A DNA stretch of 64,000 nucleotides from positions 571,343 to 635,342 of the forward strand of contig ML213503.1 in NCBI GenBank assembly GCA_004369045.1, in the 5' to 3' direction. This DNA comes from Heliocybe sulcata. Taxonomy: Eukaryota; Basidiomycota; Agaricomycetes; Gloeophyllales; Gloeophyllaceae. A model generated the notes under the pieces. The model did not search any database and was not told the origin of the DNA. It saw only the letters and a list, made by a program, of their open reading frames with translations. This document shows, piece after piece, positions 1-13,989 of the stretch. Made by a program: the position numbers and the translations under genes. Position 1 is the stretch's first letter; every line of letters starts with the position of its first letter.

Positions 1-854
1 CAGCGGTGAAGTTCGTCCTCTTCGTGTACTGCCTCTCATTGCGGAAGACCTCAAGTCAAGTACACGTTCTTTGGGAAGACCATAGGAATGACCTCTTCGT
101 CAACGGCTTCGGTGCGTATTCCGAGAAGTCGTTTGCCAGGGTCCCTGATGCTTAACATTCCGGCACGCAGGTCTATTGATGTCTGCGGGTGGCGCCAAAC
201 TGAAGTGGTGTAGGTGAACTGGCGTTTCGCTTCTTGCCAGGTCTTACATACTCATGATATTTGCTAGTCCTGGATCCGATGGGCGCTATTATCGTGAGTT
301 TTTGAGACAGTTCGAGGTATCTATTCACACCCGAGTGCACTATAGATCGCAGCTGGCGTTATTATTCTCTGGGGACGTACGATCTACAAGGAGTTCGGGC
401 TCCTGGCCGGAAAATCTGCTCCGCACGACTTCCTGCAGCTGGTGATCTACAAAGCGATGACATTCAGCGATGAGATTGAGAAAATCGATACTGTCAGGGC
501 GTATCATGTGAGTTTTCCTCACCGTCACGGCTAGGATATTGTGCTGACCCAAGCACATTCTTTAGAGCGGACCTGTATGCGAAATCATCCTCTGTTAGCC
601 TTCGTCTTCTTATCCTCAATACTTTTAGGACTATTTTGTGGAAGTGGACGTCGTTATGAGCGCAAACACGCCTCTGTGGAAAGCACACGACATCAGCCAG
701 CAGCTGCAAGATAAAATCGAGGTCCTTCCTGGAGTGGAGAGGGCTTTCGTACATGTGGACCATGAAACGACGCACACTCCGGTGCGTGGTATTTTCGACA
801 TGTTCCAGCTACTATATTCACCCTTCTACTCAGGAGCACCGGAAATTCCAGTGA
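1..854 (+). CDS. Manganese-type cation diffusion facilitator (CDF) transporter, 3' part
   Basis: The gene enters from the left edge, so the N-terminal membrane segments are missing. Reading starts at base 3 with AVKFVLFVYC, then VLWEDHRNDLF, which holds a DxxxD metal site (D-H-R-N-D) in the position of TM5. After a few introns comes the cytosolic zinc-transporter dimerisation domain (APHDFLQLVIYKAMTFSDEI, YFVEVDVVM, PLWKAHDISQ, VDHETTHTPEHRKFQ). CDF proteins export divalent metal by proton antiport. DxxxD rather than HxxxD in TM5 is the signature of the manganese branch (plant MTP8-11 and fungal relatives), so manganese is the likely substrate; that is inference. A 9-nt exon (566-574, Ser-Gly-Pro) is needed to keep the family sequence. 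The last intron is 782-833 and the stop is 852-854. Reading through that intron instead would give an unrelated tail, so I place the end at 854. The splice at about 293-350 is not resolved cleanly by eye. Confidence 0.85.
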
Positions 855-1019
855 AGAGGACGATAGCTATGACTAACGCCCTTCGTACACGCTATGTGCA
901 ATGAGGACTGTAAAGCGAAACTATTAATTGATTGATCCATGATGTGATGTGCTGATTGACTAATTTACGTAGCACTGTAATGTACCCTCCATATCCGCTG
1001 ATAAACCCGATTTCTTGCA

Positions 1020-3990
1020 TCAGTTCGACCACCTTCGTACCCTTGCGAGGCCTTCCTCGAACTTGACGAGCAAGTCGAATTTCGAGCCTGACTTGGGCAC
1101 GGCCCTGGAGCCGTGCCGATAGTGTACGTTATTGTCATAGCTCCCACATGCCTGCGTGCTGGATAGGTCGTAGGCACGGATGCGGGAATCTTGAGTTGCC
1201 CAGCCTTGGATGCTACGGGTATCGTCAGCACTCATGATAAGCGTTATAACGGATGGCTCCAGCTTACCAATCTCTGATTTTGGACTGCCGAATAGTAAAG
1301 TGTTGAGCGATGACATCCTTATACAAACCGAACCATGAGCTTCCAGTAATTCAGGCCCGACCGGAGATAGACCCACGCTCCATATGCCGTGCTTATGCCC
1401 GTCATCCATCCAATCGACCATGGCCCACTTAACGGTCTGCAGTGCAACGTTACGATTGTACTGGATGCTTCGTTGATCATTTGGGTTCGCCTTGCCAAAA
1501 CCGGGTCTGGAGTAAAGGTTAGGTGAATGTGAGCCGTCATGATAGAGGCGACCACCTACTCGTTGAAGAAGGGCGTATCAACCATGATCATGCTTTGTAT
1601 ACTGACTAAAACTTGGAGCAACGTGGATTTGGACGACCACTGCTCCTCCGGTCTAGGAGAGTGGTGAGACCCATTACATAAAATTCAGTACATAGGTGCT
1701 CACCGGCCTGGCCAAGTCCCGAGCAACGACAGGCAGACCTTACCTTGGGCGTAGAGGTTAGGATTGAAACGTACTCTCCCGCCGCCCGTGGTACGCAGGT
1801 GCATGAGAGGTGGTTCATGCGGATACTCAAGAGGCATGAAACAATCAAACTCGAAGAGCCCGCCTTCATATGGCGTCTTCTCAGGACCCGCAATCATGAT
1901 CTTACTGCTAAGGATGAGCGAGCTTCAAATGACGGATGAAGAGTGGTGTTTCGCTCACATGGCATCGTTCCGCACCTCGTCAACACGCACCCAAATCCCT
2001 GGAGGCAGAGACGTCGCCATTACGGCCAGCTCCTTGACAAGGTGTAGCCTGTCCTTGGGGTTCCTCGTACCGTTGCTCGTGTTCTGCAGCTTACTCGCAT
2101 AGTTGAAGTCCGGATATTGCAGGACACCGCCAATTTCGCGGCCAAGGGCGACATGCTCAAATGCTAGCCGTTCACACGCAGCGCTATACTCCTTTTCCAT
2201 CTCGATGGCACCAGACCGACCTTTCTCTTTGGCGCTTAACTTCTTCGGCAGGATGTCGGGCTCCGAAGGCGAAGTAGACGAGACACCAGACGGTCGTTTG
2301 CCGAGAACTCGCATTGCCCTTTCAATGTCATCCTTAGCAGCCAGGATATCACCGCATAAAGACATGGCTTTGACAGTGGTCTCCATGGTATCATCGCCAT
2401 CTTCGTGCTCCATGAGCTGTGACGCGCCAGCCTGGAAAGCTTGACACTGCTTCGATAGCCTGTTGAAATAGTCATACAACGGCGGTGCATGAGCAATGGG
2501 AAGGTTGGCGCTGGCGCTGGCTTTGCCGCTTCCACTAGCGTTGTTCTGAGTCTCCCGCTCCCATTCGATCTCACCGTCTTGCCACATCCACTCACCGAGG
2601 CTGCAGCTGGTTTTCTTCCGTTCCCAGCGATGATGGATGAGAATATCGACAGTGAGCTCACAATCCGCTAGCCTTCGAAGGAGACCTAGCATCGCATTAT
2701 ACACCTCCACGCGATTAGTCCAGTCGCTGATTGAATCGTTTCGAAGCAGATCCGCTAGTAAGTCTGGGAGATGAGAGAGCAACAATAGGGCCCGAATAGA
2801 TTCATGGGGGATCAAGTCATAAATCGCTTCGGATCCGTTGTACGGAGAGGGAAGTAGCTGCGTCACCGTGAGGAGGAAACGAGTACAGAGCTCCTCCCAT
2901 TGCTTGCCCATGCTGGCTAATTTCCTTGAGCTTATCGCGATTGTACTACTCTTCTTTCCCCGCCCAGAGGATGGGCCCCTGGATTCATGATTGCCCATTG
3001 AGTAACCGGTCCCGCCAGGGCCCACAGACGTCGTGGTGGATTGACGGCCGGCTGCAGCGGCCTTTGCGCGCTCGTCTGAGCCACGCCGTTCGTTGAGGTA
3101 CAGCTGGTCAAATGCGCTGAGCGTTTCGAAGAGAGCGATGGCGCGAACTTCCGCGCAGCATGTCCAGACGGAGCATGTTCGGCTGTTCTTGTCCTTGCCC
3201 TTGCATTTGGGGGGGCAATTTAAGTGTCCAAGGCAGCCGCGGCAATAGTTGGCCTTGCAAGAGGTACAAGGGACATGGAGGAGCGGGGAAAGGCTGGGTG
3301 GCGGGATTGCGGTGGAAAAGCTGACCTGTTATTACGAGTGAGAGAATCGTGGAAGGAGAGATAGACTGTCCCACAAACATTCCCAGCAGGAGATGGTATA
3401 TTTGCGGAGCATTTTGTGCAATTCCGTGATCCAACGAACAAAGCACGATGTTCAGATAGCAACATATCGGGCGGCAGGTCCTGTCGCGGATGGAAGGAGC
3501 GTTCCCCTCCCGCAGACGAAGTGAGCTGCGTGGATCCCATCCTATCGGGGTTGGAGGACGCCAACTTCTGTGGAGACGAAGGACTTCCATTCAGCATACG
3601 ACCGCTTCCCGAGGGCTGTCTGCGATTTAGGAGCGCATTCGGAACGAGACCATCATCGCTATCAAGTAGGCATATAACATCGTCGTCAGGAATTTCCCCC
3701 TGATTGAACTGATTAGGTCCTGCGTCATTCGATCCAGAAGGCAGAGGCCCGTCTTCGTTATTCCATTCCTCCTGCAGCTGTCTCGCTAGCGCTTCGCTTT
3801 CTTCTTGCTGCTTGATTAGGAGAAGAATAGACTCCAAGTCCTCATCTTGGTCAGATGCAGCAGGCTCGTCTTTACGAATCCTTTTGGAGGTAGACTTCGG
3901 CGCACCACCACCGGACAGTGGTCGCTTTCTGGCCGCATTGCACAAAGGGACGACATACGCCACCGTGACTAAGCGACCTTGACAAGTCAC
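1020..3990 (-). CDS. Large E2 ubiquitin-conjugating protein (UBE2O/BIRC6-like UBC domain) with Cys-rich region
   Basis: Multi-exon minus-strand gene. The N-terminal part is acidic and Gln/Glu-rich ([20 protein letters not shown], near 3820). Next is a Cys-rich zinc-binding-like block (CTKC near 3420; [19 protein letters not shown] near 3225; then CKGKD, CSVWTCC), followed by a helical region and finally a UBC fold. The UBC part reads [20 protein letters not shown], then [15 protein letters not shown], then [19 protein letters not shown], where the Cys of KVCLSLL is the expected catalytic residue and FNPN replaces the usual HPN. FNPN is normal for the UBE2O/BIRC6 type of E2. Downstream exons give [19 protein letters not shown] and a C-terminal tail ending at 1020. 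It should accept ubiquitin from E1 and, having its own Cys-rich part, may act as a combined E2/E3; that is inference. The 5' end is uncertain: the frame is open to 3990 without an ATG, so a short upstream start exon in 3990-4260 is likely. Confidence 0.8.
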
Positions 3991-4633
3991 GTACCACGTG
4001 ATATGTCACGCTTACGCGTTATTCGCAAATGTGGAAGGAAATACACAAGCTGGCTATTGGCAAGCTGCCATGCGGCGTATGCGCATATATCCTCGGAGTA
4101 GTGCGCAGACTTCATGAAGCTCGCCGATTGTTTACTCTGCATATGCAGCACAGCAGCAGAGCTCGCTTATTCGGGCAATTCCGGCATATGTCAGTGATCC
4201 TAGAGGCTTGAGCCTTTCAATGGGAGACCTATCTTGACTTAGCTGAAACGCAATACACCGTGGCTCCAGTACTCTAGTCAAGGTGAAAATCTAGAGGATG
4301 AACTTGCATATATGCAGGTACAACCGCGTTGCAGGAGTTTCCTTGAGCCGAACTTGGCAAGTGGCCGGAGAACGCCGAGCGTGACGGCGGTGGCGAGGGC
4401 AGACAGGAGTGGAACCCAGCCCTATTCTGCTTCCCCTTGAAGCTGTTCTTTCTGCTGTCGTCGCTATCTTTTGCTCTTGTTCTAATATATAACTCACGCC
4501 GATAGGCGACCTCGCAGCTCATCTGGCGTCTCTTTAGTCCGACGCTGCATTCACGGCCGCCTACGACTCTTACGATCCGACACGACCACGCTGTGATTAG
4601 TACGATTGTTGCTGGAAGCTGCGCTCCTGAGCG
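3991..4633. promoter_or_regulatory. Divergent intergenic region between E2 gene and kinase gene
   Basis: About 640 bases between two genes transcribed away from each other. It must hold both promoters, the unresolved first exon of the E2 gene, and the 5' untranslated region of the kinase. Short open frames here (for example 4274-4675 on the minus strand) show no recognisable protein sequence. No clear TATA box was seen. Confidence 0.5.
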
Positions 4634-6861
<2,228 letters not shown>

Positions 6862-7136
6862 AGGTACTTTGTTCCCATTACAACAGTGGCCTGGCGGGCG
6901 CAGTACACGCTCGTCAGTGAGCACTATATATCGATGGACTGAGATTTGCACGATCATACTCTGTCGTCACAGTCATGCCAGCTCGTTTTTCCCTTCTAAT
7001 TTCCACATTGTAATGCATCTATCTCAAGGCCTCACAATCCTGTCCCGTCCTAGCATCCTATCTGCAAGGCTTCTTCATGTATACCAATCCCACTGCACCT
7101 CGGCATATTATGATAGTATAGAGAGCATAACTAATG

Positions 7137-10100
7137 TCATCGGAGTGTGGTATTGCCATTATCAAGCATTTTAGGTGTCCGTTTCTTCTTCCCAGTGGCC
7201 TTTCCCTTCTTTACTCTTGTGACCTGGATGGGAACAGGGCTGGCACTACTCGAGACGTCGGCTACTGTATAGTATTCGGCTGGGGTCGAGAGTGCGACAT
7301 CTGAATCTGCAATGGCCTGCGATGAATGCGGTCGCGAGATAGTCGGAGCCTCTCCCTCCCGGTCAACGTCGAAGGATTTGGTTGTGGACCCAGTCCTTGA
7401 GCTCATCAACGATGCTAATTGGGGGCCATTGGAGGCTAGATTGTGGATGAGTACGGGCAACCGCTCTCTCTGGATAGTGACACTCACTTTGAGGCATGCC
7501 TTCTAGCTTGACTACAGGGATTGCATCGACATCTGGCACTTGTGATGGCGGCTTGTCGTCCACGAGGTAATAGGGATCATCGCGAAGTCGCTCCAGCCGT
7601 TCCACCTTCCTCTGCGATGCAGGACTCAGTGATACTGGCAACCACGCTGATGTATCCTCTGTACCTTGGCACGCTCAGCTGCTTCTTCCGCACTCTCCAT
7701 AGGCTGAGTTCCAAGGGCCCCTTCGCCATGAATGCCATTCGAGGCTGAGTTCCCGTCTTTCCCCATCGCCCTTTCTTTGCCCTTGCCCTTCTTTGATTTC
7801 TTCGTTTTTGGCTTCAGGAACGCCTCGACATCTGCAACAACGGCGTCGGGGACTGGGTTCTTCGGCGGAGGCACAATCCATGTATCAAGGTCCAATCCTT
7901 CAGGACGCTCAACTCTGAGTTGAGCATCTGCTGCGACAGGGTTTAATTCATACGATGTGAACAGTGGCTGCAGGAGGTAGAGACTCTTCGGATATCGAGG
8001 GTCGGCAGCCACAACCGTACTGAATTCGGAGCTATTGTCTCCATCGAAATCGATACCGTTCTCCTTGGCCGGTCGATATGATGCCAGATCTGCCTCGATG
8101 AAAGTAAAGAGGCCGAGGAGATTTGCAGCCTACGATAATCCATAAATAACATTACAAATACACACAATGACACATTCACTTACCCTTTCTTGCACCTCCA
8201 TGTCATTGCTGGAAGCGTATGCCTTTTCCGCTTCCGTAATCATATGAACTTTATCCCTGAGATCCTGGAAATATGCATCATCCCAACTTTGTCCGAGTTC
8301 TGCGGCCCAGTGACCAAGCACTTTGGCAGCTGAGTGAAGATAGACCGCGATGATCTCGCTGGATAAGGCTGATATCTCAGGTTGAAGCAGGTACTTCAGC
8401 AGCTGACTCGAATTAGGCATCTCACTATTATAGGATAAGCATTCAAGATCCTCCGGAATTGACTGCAGCGTACCTGCAATACTCGCCAGCTATCCAAGCG
8501 GCAGCCGATAATGCGTCGGGACAGCTGTCCTCGCCTTTGGGATCCTGCAGAAGGGTCTTGTCGGCCAGTACTTTCGCCATCAATTGCACGGCGTATCGCC
8601 GTGCACCTCTGACACGGGCCACTACGTCCATCAACTGGTCCCGGATTGCTGCACCGACGTCCACGGACGCGACGTACACCAGATCGACAAGGACGGAGAG
8701 ATACCACTCGAAGTCGGTCACGTTGGCGTAAGTAGACTCGGAGCAAACGGAGATGATGCGCTGAGCAAGCGCTAGACGATAAGACTTGGTTTGCAATGGA
8801 AGCAGCGGGCTCGGGGTAATCTGGGAGCCCGCGACCTGTGCTAAGCTTTGCGCCGCACTGCTGGCGACTGGCGCTTCTGGCTTGGCCAAAAGGTCTAACA
8901 ACCGCTGCACGATGGACTGCAGATTACTGCGGTCGACCTGAACATCGCTAATCAGCAGGCACCCGGCCGCTCCCTGAATGATGAGCTTACCATAGCGGAG
9001 ACAAGATCTAGGGCACGCATACGAATACTGACATCCTGATCAGCGATGCTGCCCAGGATCACATCCTGATATTCGGCTACCAAGTAGGGATGGGTCGGAA
9101 CAATCTTCGTTAAGGCTAACAGCGCTATATACTTCACTACGATGAACGTCAGTGTATGGCATGGTCTTGTATGAAATCTACCTACGATTCTGATCCGCAT
9201 CTTGCAAGAATGTTGCCAGTTTAGACACGCAGAGTTGAGCTAGAGAATTGCCCGAAGAACCATGAAGCATGCCGCCAATGATGCATGTATGGACGCATTC
9301 ATATAGCAGCGAAATCGCCGGCGTCGTCGAAATGAGCTCCGTGATAGGGGGCTGAAGTTTCTTAACGAGTCTGGGCTCCAATGGGGATAAGGAACCAAAC
9401 TAGAGAGACTCAGTAGTAACCTCAGTACGTAGGAAGTGGACATACGATCTTGACCAGCTTGATTAACATCCAGTTATTCGATGAGGTGGTGAGCAGGCGA
9501 AAGAATTGCGGAGCCAGGGGCAAGTAGTCTTGTGGATTTCTTCGAGCCAGCTCACATAGTACGTTCACCGTGGCTGCTACGACACCTGCATAAAGAATGA
9601 GTGCTGAAAAGCCATGAGGTACTAATCAAAGGAGGTGACCTGCGTCTGCGTCCTCGAGTCTTTCCCTTAGCCGAGGCATAACCTTGTCTTTGACGTCCGG
9701 CTGCTTGACTAGCACCTTGTACATGACAAGTATGGCTCTCTTGCGTACATGAGGCCGCGAATGATTCAACATGGCGATCAACTCCGGGGACATATCCCTG
9801 GCGAGCTCCGCGGTCATAATGGAGGCCAGTCCATTCAATGTTACTGCTACATCTGCCGGCGATGAACTCAAATCCTGATCACGCATAAATATCTCAGTAC
9901 TTGCCATTCATGCGGTGTCACAGAGCTCGCCTTTTTGACCAAGTTCGTAGTCAACATCAACACATCCGTGTCTGGCCCGAATGATTGTGCAGCCGCGAGA
10001 TAGCCCACGGCTTTGAGATGGATCTTAGGGGTGGACATCACTTCGACGACATGGAATGCGGCCCAACTCATGTCGTATCCTAGCATCTCAAGCTGAACTC

Positions 10101-10309
10101 CGCAGCGGCGTTATTCAAGCATACTCGAGTGAATCAGGGCGTCGTGAACTCACGTAGATTAGTTTCAGCACGGCTGCCGCTTTCAGCTCCATATCCTTGC
10201 TCTTGATCTCCTTTCTTATCTCGTCGACAGCCTGGGCTATAAACTTGGATTCGTCCTTCTTGTTGGCCCGCAGGCCTCGGATTAAGTCTTGTAATGTTCG
10301 TTCCCACAT
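7137..10309 (-). CDS. APL5: AP-3 complex subunit delta (large adaptin)
   Basis: Begins MWERTLQDLIRGLRANKKDE at 10309, the standard start of the delta adaptin of AP-3. The trunk then follows over many exons: AVDEIRKEIKSKDMELKA, LGYDMSWAAFHVVEVMS, VGYLAAAQSFGPDTDVLML, RPHVRKRAILVMYKVL, and an ARM/HEAT-repeat solenoid. The C-terminal part is lower complexity with Lys-rich runs (KPKTKKSKKGKGKERA near 7790; VTRVKKGKATGKKKR just before the stop), as in other fungal delta subunits. AP-3 carries cargo from the Golgi or endosome to the vacuole; delta is one of its two large subunits and helps define the complex. Expected length is roughly 850-900 aa, close to the family. The frame extends upstream to 10378 but only through non-ATG codons, so 10309 is the start. 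Its 3' end converges on the kinase gene, leaving about 275 bases for both 3' untranslated regions. Confidence 0.93.
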
Positions 10310-13300
10310 ATTGCCTTCAACGTTCCTTTTGCGACGGCCGACAAACCAAATGAGGGCAACTAAACAAAGCAGTCGCAATAGAGGACACTAATGCCGCGAC
10401 AGATAGTCGTATCAACGTCGCCCTGGCATCGAGTCTGAAGATGAAGCTTAAGATTGGAGAGGCTACTGAAGCTCGAAATGCGCATGCCATGCGTAATGCG
10501 CGCTGAAGCCGCCGGCTCCCCGGGCGCTTATATACAGCGACCTCGCTTGCAGAACGCGTTGATGGATCCTCTGGCTGCTTCTCCAAACCTCTGGGACGAT
10601 TCTGCATCAACTGTTCAGAGAACACTCGACTGCGCCGTGACTACGGCGGAATCTGGCATATGCAAACGATATAGCGCCAACTTCGAATGCATATACTCTG
10701 CTGCCAACCACCGTTATATGACTCTGGTTTCATCGTCTGCCACAAAAACCGAGCGAAATCCCCGCAGTGGCCTCTTTACAGTGTTCATCTTAATTCTTGT
10801 CGATGGATAAGAGCCGAGCCGTCCATCTTCTCCCATTGGAGCAGGATGCAGCGAAGATACACACAGGAATGCCGTTAACTTGGCTGCTAGACGCGCTGTG
10901 GCCTGTGATGTCCCATTGCTGCCTGATATTAGCACTATAGCTCCGGTGCGCATATTGTGTTAACGGAACAAGATCAGGACTATTCAGTCCACACGTCTGT
11001 GAGACAGATAGCTCCGCCGAGATACAACAGTCTAATTGGGATCTCCGTATGTGGCTGCCATGTGAGATGGGCTGTAGAGTTCCCCGCCGTGAGATGCCCG
11101 TTTCCCTTCTCCTTTGCTTGTCGCTGTTAACATCGATTTGGGCGGTATATTCTCACGATCTCATAGGAGCTCCCATGCTCTGGTCAAGAATCCCTCACTT
11201 TCCTCCTTGACTAATTGGATGCCGCAACCCTGCGAAGCTGCTGGTTACAATTCAGCTCCCTTGGCCGTCCTCGAGTACCCTGCCTGGGGGACACGTCCAA
11301 TGACATTTGGGGCATATGGTAGATAAGGATCATCTACTCGATCCTCAGGCCGTCGAGCGGCCTTGGTCCGAAGAGGGAGGTAACTTGGAACCCTAGGTAA
11401 TCACGAGCGTGCCCATAGGCGAGAAGCATGTCTTGAAGTATCCTCCAGACGAGATACGTTGGACTGACGACTTGTCGGTCATAACCTTGTCCCTAGCTAG
11501 TAAATGTGGTCAGGCCACCCAGCGACATCAAAGGTAAATGGAGGTAAAAGCCAAAAGGAGTGCTACCGATAGCGCGGTCGAAGGTTATTATCGAGGAAGA
11601 CCGGAGTCTATTCGGTCCCTCTCACCTGCGTCTTCTGGAGTCTCAAGGTCGTCAGCAACGGCCAAGGTCTGTTTGACTGGTAAATCAGTGCCGAACAGAA
11701 CTTTCGAGGTATGACTGTCAATGACCATGCAGTTTCATCATCAGCGGAAAGCTTCATCTTGATCGCAGGCTCAACTGAATGGCGCCTTCTTTGGCATGAG
11801 CAGTCAGTCTGTACCTTGAATCTCACCGTCGGTTTCTCCGGCTGGCCTTCTGTGGAGGGCTTTCTAGATTCCTGCAATCAAACAAGTGTTCACTCCAATG
11901 CTAACTTCAGCTTGTTTCTCATCTGCATGGTTAAGCCCTTGCTAGCCCGGGATCGTCCAAACACAGCGGTATTCCCTGAGACCATCGAGGCACGGGTCCA
12001 AGCTTGAGAAGAAACCACCTTATTGTGGGCGCACTGGTACGTCTCGTCACTCGGTGGTATTCACTCACGGAGAAACGGCTATGCTCCAGATAGGGACGCT
12101 CTCGCCACACGACGGGGACTGAATCCAGCGCCCAAGCCCGCGATCCACTCCGCCACCTGGATACAGACTGGGATCTGCCACTGTCACGTCAAGTCCGGCA
12201 CATTCGGCTTTGCTATTTCAAGCAGCGTTTACTGGTACACGAGGTCTGCATTATTTTCAGCCGCCGAGATATGCAGCTCCTCGCTTATGCACTAGTACGG
12301 AGGGGAATTCCGGGCGTCCTGGGGCCACCGAGCTAAGGCATTGATGCCCTCCAGTTAATCCGAGTGAACGCAGACCGCGTGAGCCCGAGCTGCCTTTCCT
12401 GATAATTCCTTTTAGAAAGCGAGCGGTTTGCTCTACCGGTGCTTCACTTTGCATCGTTCATAACAGCTTCACTATTGTCGACGCGCTTCTTGAGATGCTC
12501 GACGCTCCAGCCTATCTCGATGATCCGCCGGCCGCAGTCACGCTTGAACTGACTTCCTTATACTAACCTCTGATAGAGCTTTGTCCCACTTTTGAACCAC
12601 TGATTTGCTCGGTCCTGTGATAAACATAGCTGCGATAGTGTCAATCATGATGCATGAAGCCCGAGCTAGAATATGTCGTAAAGCCATCATGACACGGTTG
12701 TCATGCACTCATGTGCCGGCTAAACAGCGAAAGTTTCCTTTGTGTCCGCTTCTAGCTGCGGATTTTCGCATTCCGTGCTGTCCGGTCTCTACGACTAGTG
12801 AGCGCTGAGCTCCCTCGGTCGTGCATTCCATACTGACCTCCATGCCCGAACCCAGCCGGTCATTCCGCGGCGCCAGTCCCTCCGGGATAACGGAAGTATT
12901 GTCCAAAGTGCCACATCAACTAAGTACTTTATGGCCCTCCGCAAGTTCACTAGCACGGAGCAGGTGCTCACAAAGTATCGACTATGCGGAATTACCCCAC
13001 TCGGTCTGGCTGTTCAGGCCGACCCTTCGAATATTCTACATCGCTTCAAGTTGTCCGGCCAACGCTAGTAGCTATAGCGATGCGTTCGCTGGCATTGCGT
13101 ATTGACTACTTACAGGCGCATTATATGTACAAGATAATCGATAACTAACCCTCGGCTCCGTGATTCTGTCAAGTGTCTCGTTTGATTACCTGACTATCGC
13201 CGATCAAGAGTACAAAGAGCGGTGCAAGCTGTACGATTGCGATCTACATTATGATGGCGAGTACGTAGATTCAATCTGAACGTGTTGTGAAGACAGCCTT

Positions 13301-13989
13301 GTTCGGGGTCGGCTATGGCATCCCCGCGCTCTTCCATCAGAAACAATAGCGAGGGCGCCTCGTACCTTCAAGGACGCTAACTTGCGCGTGACACGGAAGC
13401 AAAATTTAGATGGGCGTCACCCATCACCTTGAGATTTTGAAGCAAAATTGGCGGCGGTGCCTGCATGCTAGCAGACTACCAGAATACCAGGACTTACACA
13501 AGCTGTCAAGTAAACCCTCCGGCAACCTTGATTGGCGTCAAATCGAAAGGGAATAGCTCGCGGTCGGAAGCACCTCCCGTACGCTGTCATTCCGGAACCG
13601 TACTTCAGGCTCGGTCAGCTGGTCGTGCGCGGTCTTGTCTAACTCCACTTTGGTCATTGTAACCTAATTCATGCTCCATTGTACGATACGTACTCTCTTC
13701 GGACCTGAAGTTGCTCCCGGAAACTCGGTACAGGCGTCTGAGGTATCTCCATGCGGCCCTAGGGAGGGAGTGTGAAGCCTTGCAAAGGTGAGATAAGTAT
13801 GGTTCCGCCCCAGGATTGCCACAGGCTATTTGTCTGATTGATCGATGTGATTGATTCACTCTTCTTCTGCCACCGCCATGCAACTATCTATATGGGTAAA
13901 GCGTCGGACAGCACGGCTAAGTCGAAAGTATAAGAGCCTGCGTTCGGACAAGAATGCGTTCAGCCTATTGCAGTCCCAATTAAAGCGTC
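10310..13989. other. Gene-poor 3.7-kb stretch
   Basis: No recognisable gene, transposase, reverse transcriptase or long repeat was seen. The left edge carries the promoter of the AP-3 delta gene. The rest has stop-rich frames on both strands. The longest suggestive coding-like piece is about 12803-13068 on the plus strand (contains FTSTEQVLTKYRLCGITPLG), next to intron-like sites, but I do not recognise it. A TATAAG box at 13929-13934 belongs to the oxygenase gene that follows. The stretch may hold decayed genes or a long non-coding transcript; nothing in the sequence decides this. Confidence 0.5.

Noticed and set aside
12116-12160. tRNA-like sequence on the minus strand (good A-box TGGCGGAGTGG and weak B-box)
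   Set aside because: The spacing between the boxes is too short for a tRNA, the TTCGA core of the B-box is missing, and no cloverleaf could be drawn.
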